DNA from: Clostridia bacterium
Lineage (GTDB): Bacteria; Bacillota; Clostridia; Christensenellales; UBA1242
Reading direction: 5' to 3'
Assembly: GCA_017467585.1 (NCBI GenBank)
Contig: JAFUSR010000004.1
Location: 498,178-562,177, forward strand
Length of the DNA: 64,000 nt
Every line of letters starts with the position of its first letter. Within the stretch, counting starts at the first letter, position 1. A model generated the notes under the pieces. The model was not told where the DNA came from and did not search any database. It worked only from the letters and a program-made list of their open reading frames with translations. Both the position numbers and the translations under genes were made by a program. Below are positions 60,962-64,000 of the stretch, piece after piece.

Positions 60962-63049
60962 TTATAATTTTTTGATTAGTTTAAGGTCTACTCTGCCTTT
61001 TTCATCAATTTTGATAACTTCAACTTCAACCCTGTCGCCAATAGCAACAACGTCTTCAACGCGTTCAACACGTTTAGAAGAGAGTTTAGAAATATGAATC
61101 ATTCCGTCACAAGTGCTTGTAAGTTCAACGAATGCGCCAAATTGCATAATGCGAACAACGGTTCCAACATATCTTTCACCAAGCTCAGGAACAAACACAA
61201 GATCTTCAATGATTTGACGAGCTTGAACACATTTTGCTTCGTCGCTAGAAGCAATCATAACTGTTCCATCGTCGTCGATGTCAATTTTAACGCCAGTTTG
61301 TTCAATAATCTTGTTGATAGTTTTTCCGCCAGAACCAATAACTTCACCAATTTTTTCTGGATTAATTTTAAAGCTGATAATCTTTGGAGCATATTTGCTC
61401 AAATGATTGCGGCTTGCAGGAATGCACTCGAGCATCTTATCCATAATAAAGAGTCTGCCCTTTCTTGCTTGTTCAAGAGCGGTAGTCAAAATTGCCTTGT
61501 CAATTCCTTTGATTTTGATATCCATTTGAATTGCTGTGATACCCTTGGTGGTACCGGTAACTTTAAAGTCCATGTCTCCAAGGAAGTCTTCAATGCCTTG
61601 AATATCAGTGAGAACTGCAACTTTTCCAGATTCTTCATCTTTAATAAGACCCATAGCAACACCAGCAACAGGTGCTTTAATAGGAACGCCTGCGTCCATG
61701 AGAGAAAGTGTGCTTGCGCATGTGCTTGCCATAGATGAAGAACCATTACTTGCAAGAACTTCACTAACTAGGCGAAGTGCATAAGGGAATTCTTCTTCGC
61801 TAGGAATAACTGGTTCAAGAGCACGTTCAGCAAGTGCACCATGACCAATTTCACGGCGACCAGGGCTTTTTAGTCCTCTAGCCTCACCAGTTGCATATCC
61901 TGGCATGTTATAGTGGTGAATATATCTCTTATATTCTTCACCATCAAGTCCGTCGAGTTTTTGAACTTCAGATATTGTTCCAAGGGTTAAAGCGTTCATA
62001 ACTTGTGTTTGTCCACGAGTAAACACGCTAGAGCCATGAACTCTAGGAAGAACTCCAACCTCACACCAAATAGGACGAATTTCGTCTGTTTTTCTTCCAT
62101 CAGGACGAATTCCTTTGTTGATGATTTGAGCTCTAACCTTTTCTTTTTTCATCTTATAAAGTGTGTCAGAAATTTCGCGTTCTCTTTCTGGGAATTCTTC
62201 TGCAAAATGTTCAAGAACTTCTGCTTCAACAGCATCAACGTTTTCTTGGCGAACAACTCTGTCTTTTGTTACTTTAAGAGCTTCGTCAAGTTTCTTATCT
62301 GCATATTTGCGGACAGCCTTTTCAACATCTTCACCAACATGATAAAGTTCGATTTCTTTTTTAGGTTTTCCAACCTCTTTAGCAATACCTTCAATAAATG
62401 CAACAATCTTTTTAATTTCTTCATGTGCAAACATAATGGCATCAAGCATGTCAGCCTCAGTAACTTCTTTTGCTCCTGCTTCAACCATCATTATTGCATC
62501 TTTTGTTCCAGAAACTGTGACATGCATTGTGCTCTTTTCTGCTTGCTCAACTGTTGGGTTGATAACATATTTTCCATCAACTTTGCCAACAACAACACTT
62601 CCGGTTGGGCCTGCAAAAGGAATATCAGAAATGCTAAGTGCAACAGAGCTACCAATCATTGCGAGTGGTTCTGGAGCATAGTCTGGGTCAACAGAAAGTG
62701 CTGTTGCAACAACAGTAACATCATTAAAGAATCCCTTTGGGAAAAGTGGTCTAATTGGTCTGTCAATAAGACGGCTTGTCAAAATAGCTTTGTCGCTAGC
62801 TCTGCCTTCACGTTTTTTAAATCCACCAGGGATTTTTCCAACAGAATACATTTTTTCTTCAAAGTCAACAGTAAGTGGGAAGAAGTCTTGGCCTTCTTTT
62901 GGCTGATCACTCATGCAAGTGTTAACCATAACCATTGTTTCTCCACTTTTTACAATGCAAGAACCATTAGTAAATTCCGCATATTTGCCAACACGAACTT
63001 CAAGTTCTTTGCCAGCGAGGTCCATTTTAAAAATTTTTTCTTCTCTCAT
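60962..63049 (-). CDS. pnp: Polynucleotide phosphorylase
   Basis: 695 aa 3'-5' phosphorolytic exoribonuclease. Two RNase PH domains (about 10-230 and 310-550) separated by a helical linker, a KH domain ([20 protein letters not shown]) and a C-terminal S1 domain ([20 protein letters not shown]). Catalytic-site Asp residues lie in [22 protein letters not shown] 63049 lies six bases after AAGGAGA; a start seven codons upstream overlaps that site. It follows rpsO, the classical pair. Confidence 0.97.
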   Translation of the reverse strand: MREEKIFKMDLAGKELEVRVGKYAEFTNGSCIVKSGETMVMVNTCMSDQPKEGQDFFPLTVDFEEKMYSVGKIPGGFKKREGRASDKAILTSRLIDRPIRPLFPKGFFNDVTVVATALSVDPDYAPEPLAMIGSSVALSISDIPFAGPTGSVVVGKVDGKYVINPTVEQAEKSTMHVTVSGTKDAIMMVEAGAKEVTEADMLDAIMFAHEEIKKIVAFIEGIAKEVGKPKKEIELYHVGEDVEKAVRKYADKKLDEALKVTKDRVVRQENVDAVEAEVLEHFAEEFPEREREISDTLYKMKKEKVRAQIINKGIRPDGRKTDEIRPIWCEVGVLPRVHGSSVFTRGQTQVMNALTLGTISEVQKLDGLDGEEYKRYIHHYNMPGYATGEARGLKSPGRREIGHGALAERALEPVIPSEEEFPYALRLVSEVLASNGSSSMASTCASTLSLMDAGVPIKAPVAGVAMGLIKDEESGKVAVLTDIQGIEDFLGDMDFKVTGTTKGITAIQMDIKIKGIDKAILTTALEQARKGRLFIMDKMLECIPASRNHLSKYAPKIISFKINPEKIGEVIGSGGKTINKIIEQTGVKIDIDDDGTVMIASSDEAKCVQARQIIEDLVFVPELGERYVGTVVRIMQFGAFVELTSTCDGMIHISKLSSKRVERVEDVVAIGDRVEVEVIKIDEKGRVDLKLIKKL

Positions 63050-63068
63050 CTCTTTCTCCTTAACTAAC

Positions 63069-63107
63069 AAAAAAGAGGCAACAAAAAATTTGTCCGCCCC
63101 TCTTTTT
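63069..63107 (-). terminator. Terminator/attenuator between rpsO and pnp
   Basis: AAAAAGAGG / CCTCTTTTT stem with a long loop, followed on the minus strand by T. Some read-through into pnp is expected because no separate pnp promoter is obvious. Confidence 0.75.
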
Positions 63108-63111
63108 AATT

Positions 63112-63375
63112 TTATTTTCTAATTCCAAGTTTTTCAATCAAAGCTCTGTAGCCTTCAAGGTTAGTATCCTTCAAGTATTGAAGAAGACCACGACGCTTAC
63201 CAACAAGTTGCATAAGTCCACGACGTGAGTGATTGTCTTGTGGGAATGATTTCAAGTGCTCAGTAAGGTGATTGATTCTTTCAGTCAAAAGTGCAATTTG
63301 AACTTCTGGAGAACCAGTGTCTTTGCCATCACGAGCATAACTTGCAATAATTTCTGCCTTTCTTTCTTTTGTCAT
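63112..63375 (-). CDS. rpsO: 30S ribosomal protein S15
   Basis: 87 aa, standard length. [26 protein letters not shown] start, then [24 protein letters not shown] and [12 protein letters not shown] bind 16S rRNA. The ATG at 63375 follows GGAGG; in-frame codons upstream are not conserved. S15 often represses its own mRNA; the leader of about 80 bases could fold for this, but I did not resolve a structure. Confidence 0.97.
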   Translation of the reverse strand: MTKERKAEIIASYARDGKDTGSPEVQIALLTERINHLTEHLKSFPQDNHSRRGLMQLVGKRRGLLQYLKDTNLEGYRALIEKLGIRK

Positions 63376-63458
63376 TTTTCTTTCCTCCATAATAAATTCG
63401 CCATAAACCAAAGCAAATCGCTGGAAAAACGCGTGTCCCCTTGATTTAGGTCGCAATA

Positions 63459-63487
63459 ATAATATCACACAAATTTAAATTTGTCTA
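63459..63487 (-). promoter_or_regulatory. rpsO promoter
   Basis: Minus strand TAGACA (63482-63487) and TATTAT (63459-63464), spacer 17. Confidence 0.6.
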
Positions 63488-63501
63488 CAAGTTTTTATAG
63501 A

Positions 63502-64000
63502 TTATCCAATATTTTTTCTAGCAATAGCTTTAACAAATGGAAGTGATTGACGAATATTCAAAATAATTCTGTCTAATTCGCGTTTGTTAAATACCCTTAG
63601 GGCTATCATGATTTCGAACTTGTTGTTTGGCAGAGCTTGGGCTTTTACTGCAGAAAAAGTCAAGTCCATTCTGTGAACAACACTAAGAAGTTTGTTTAGC
63701 GCACCAACACAGTCTTCACCAACAAATGAAAGATGAACGTCATAAAGTCTTTTAACCTTTGGGTTCCATTCTGCTTTCAGATTGCTTCCACCAATATATC
63801 TAAGATTTTTGCAATCTGTTGTGTGAATGCTATATAACCCCTCTTTGTTAACAGTTGCCATAATTTCATCACCAGGAATTGGCGAGCAACAATGAGAGAG
63901 CTTATATCTTTCAATTGGTTTGCCTTCAATAATAAATGGTGAATTTTCTAAGGCTTGCTTAGAAATTTGTTTTTCTTGAATTTTGGTTAAAATAGGCTTC
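63502..64000 (-). CDS. relA: (p)ppGpp synthetase/hydrolase RelA/SpoT, C-terminal part
   Basis: Only the last 165 or so codons are inside the window; the frame stays open to the edge. HCCSPIPGDEI is the conserved CC/zinc-finger motif of long RelA/SpoT (Rel) enzymes and the last 80 residues are the ACT domain (VHLSFVGEDCVGALNKLLSV). An internal methionine at 63861 is not the start. The catalytic hydrolase and synthetase domains lie off the window, so their state cannot be judged. Confidence 0.92.
   Translation of the reverse strand, partial: KPILTKIQEKQISKQALENSPFIIEGKPIERYKLSHCCSPIPGDEIMATVNKEGLYSIHTTDCKNLRYIGGSNLKAEWNPKVKRLYDVHLSFVGEDCVGALNKLLSVVHRMDLTFSAVKAQALPNNKFEIMIALRVFNKRELDRIILNIRQSLPFVKAIARKNIG

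Noticed and set aside
62003..63067. Long open frame on the plus strand opposite pnp
   Set aside because: It is antisense to a certain pnp gene, has a biased Cys/Asn/Phe composition typical of a shadow frame, and lacks a ribosome site.

Overview
The window is chromosomal DNA from a low-GC, endospore-forming Bacillota, most likely a member of the Clostridia. The evidence is the AT-rich codon use, the strong AGGAG-type ribosome sites, and sporulation genes spread across the whole window (spoIIIAE-AH, spoIVB, a spoIIM-like gene, ytfJ, spoIIAA-AB-sigF, spoVAC-D-E, yunB, ftsK/spoIIIE). No phage, plasmid, insertion sequence or CRISPR array is visible, so this is core genome. The species cannot be named from the sequence.

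Layout. 1-2.3 kb: end of the spoIIIA operon, with spoIIIAF reduced to 59 codons. 2.3-10.7 kb: an Asp23-family gene, two membrane proteins, nusB-xseA-xseB, recN, spoIVB, a spoIIM-like gene and a DacF-type carboxypeptidase. 10.8-17.8 kb: site-2 protease, scpA-scpB, DUF2953, ytfJ, a second carboxypeptidase, rluB, a flavoprotein and plsC. 17.8-24.3 kb: tRNA-Thr beside a tRNA fragment, an anion transporter, chorismate mutase, a HAD phosphatase, TspO, an ABC-F protein and a six-tRNA operon. 24.3-33.4 kb: HtrA-like protease, the sigma-F operon, a lipoprotein, spoVA, yunB, iscS-thiI. 33.4-43.8 kb: class A PBP, miaB-mutS-mutL, lexA, a Cys/His-rich protein, tRNA-Trp and RNase HI. 43.8-50.3 kb: a PadR-membrane fusion, a YgjP-like peptidase, a 0.85-kb gene-free stretch, serS under a T-box, and a XerC-like recombinase. 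50.3-64 kb, all on the minus strand: M19 dipeptidase, rny, recA, pgsA, rimO, ftsK, an M16 homologue, a ylxY-like gene, pnp, rpsO and the 3' end of relA.

How the genes work together. Sporulation genes cover the mother-cell/forespore channel (SpoIIIA), sigma-F control (SpoIIAA/AB/SigF), sigma-K checkpoint signalling (SpoIVB), dipicolinate uptake (SpoVA) and DNA translocation (FtsK/SpoIIIE). DNA repair is dense: RecN, RecA, MutS/MutL, XseAB and LexA. LexA-type boxes overlap both the lexA and recA promoters, so an SOS circuit can be read directly. tRNA functions (MiaB, ThiI/IscS, SerS with T-box) and RNA decay (RNase Y, PNPase, RNase HI) are also grouped here.

Most unusual points: several monocistronic genes have a promoter -10 box only 5-9 bases before the start codon and no ribosome site (leaderless mRNAs); spoIIIAF is truncated; spo0A is absent after spoIVB; a PadR regulator is fused to a membrane anchor; the M16 and deacetylase homologues next to pnp have lost catalytic residues; and the intergenic region before serS holds several inverted repeats and a 73-bp-period repeat. 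I do not see a clear multi-gene system of unknown function.
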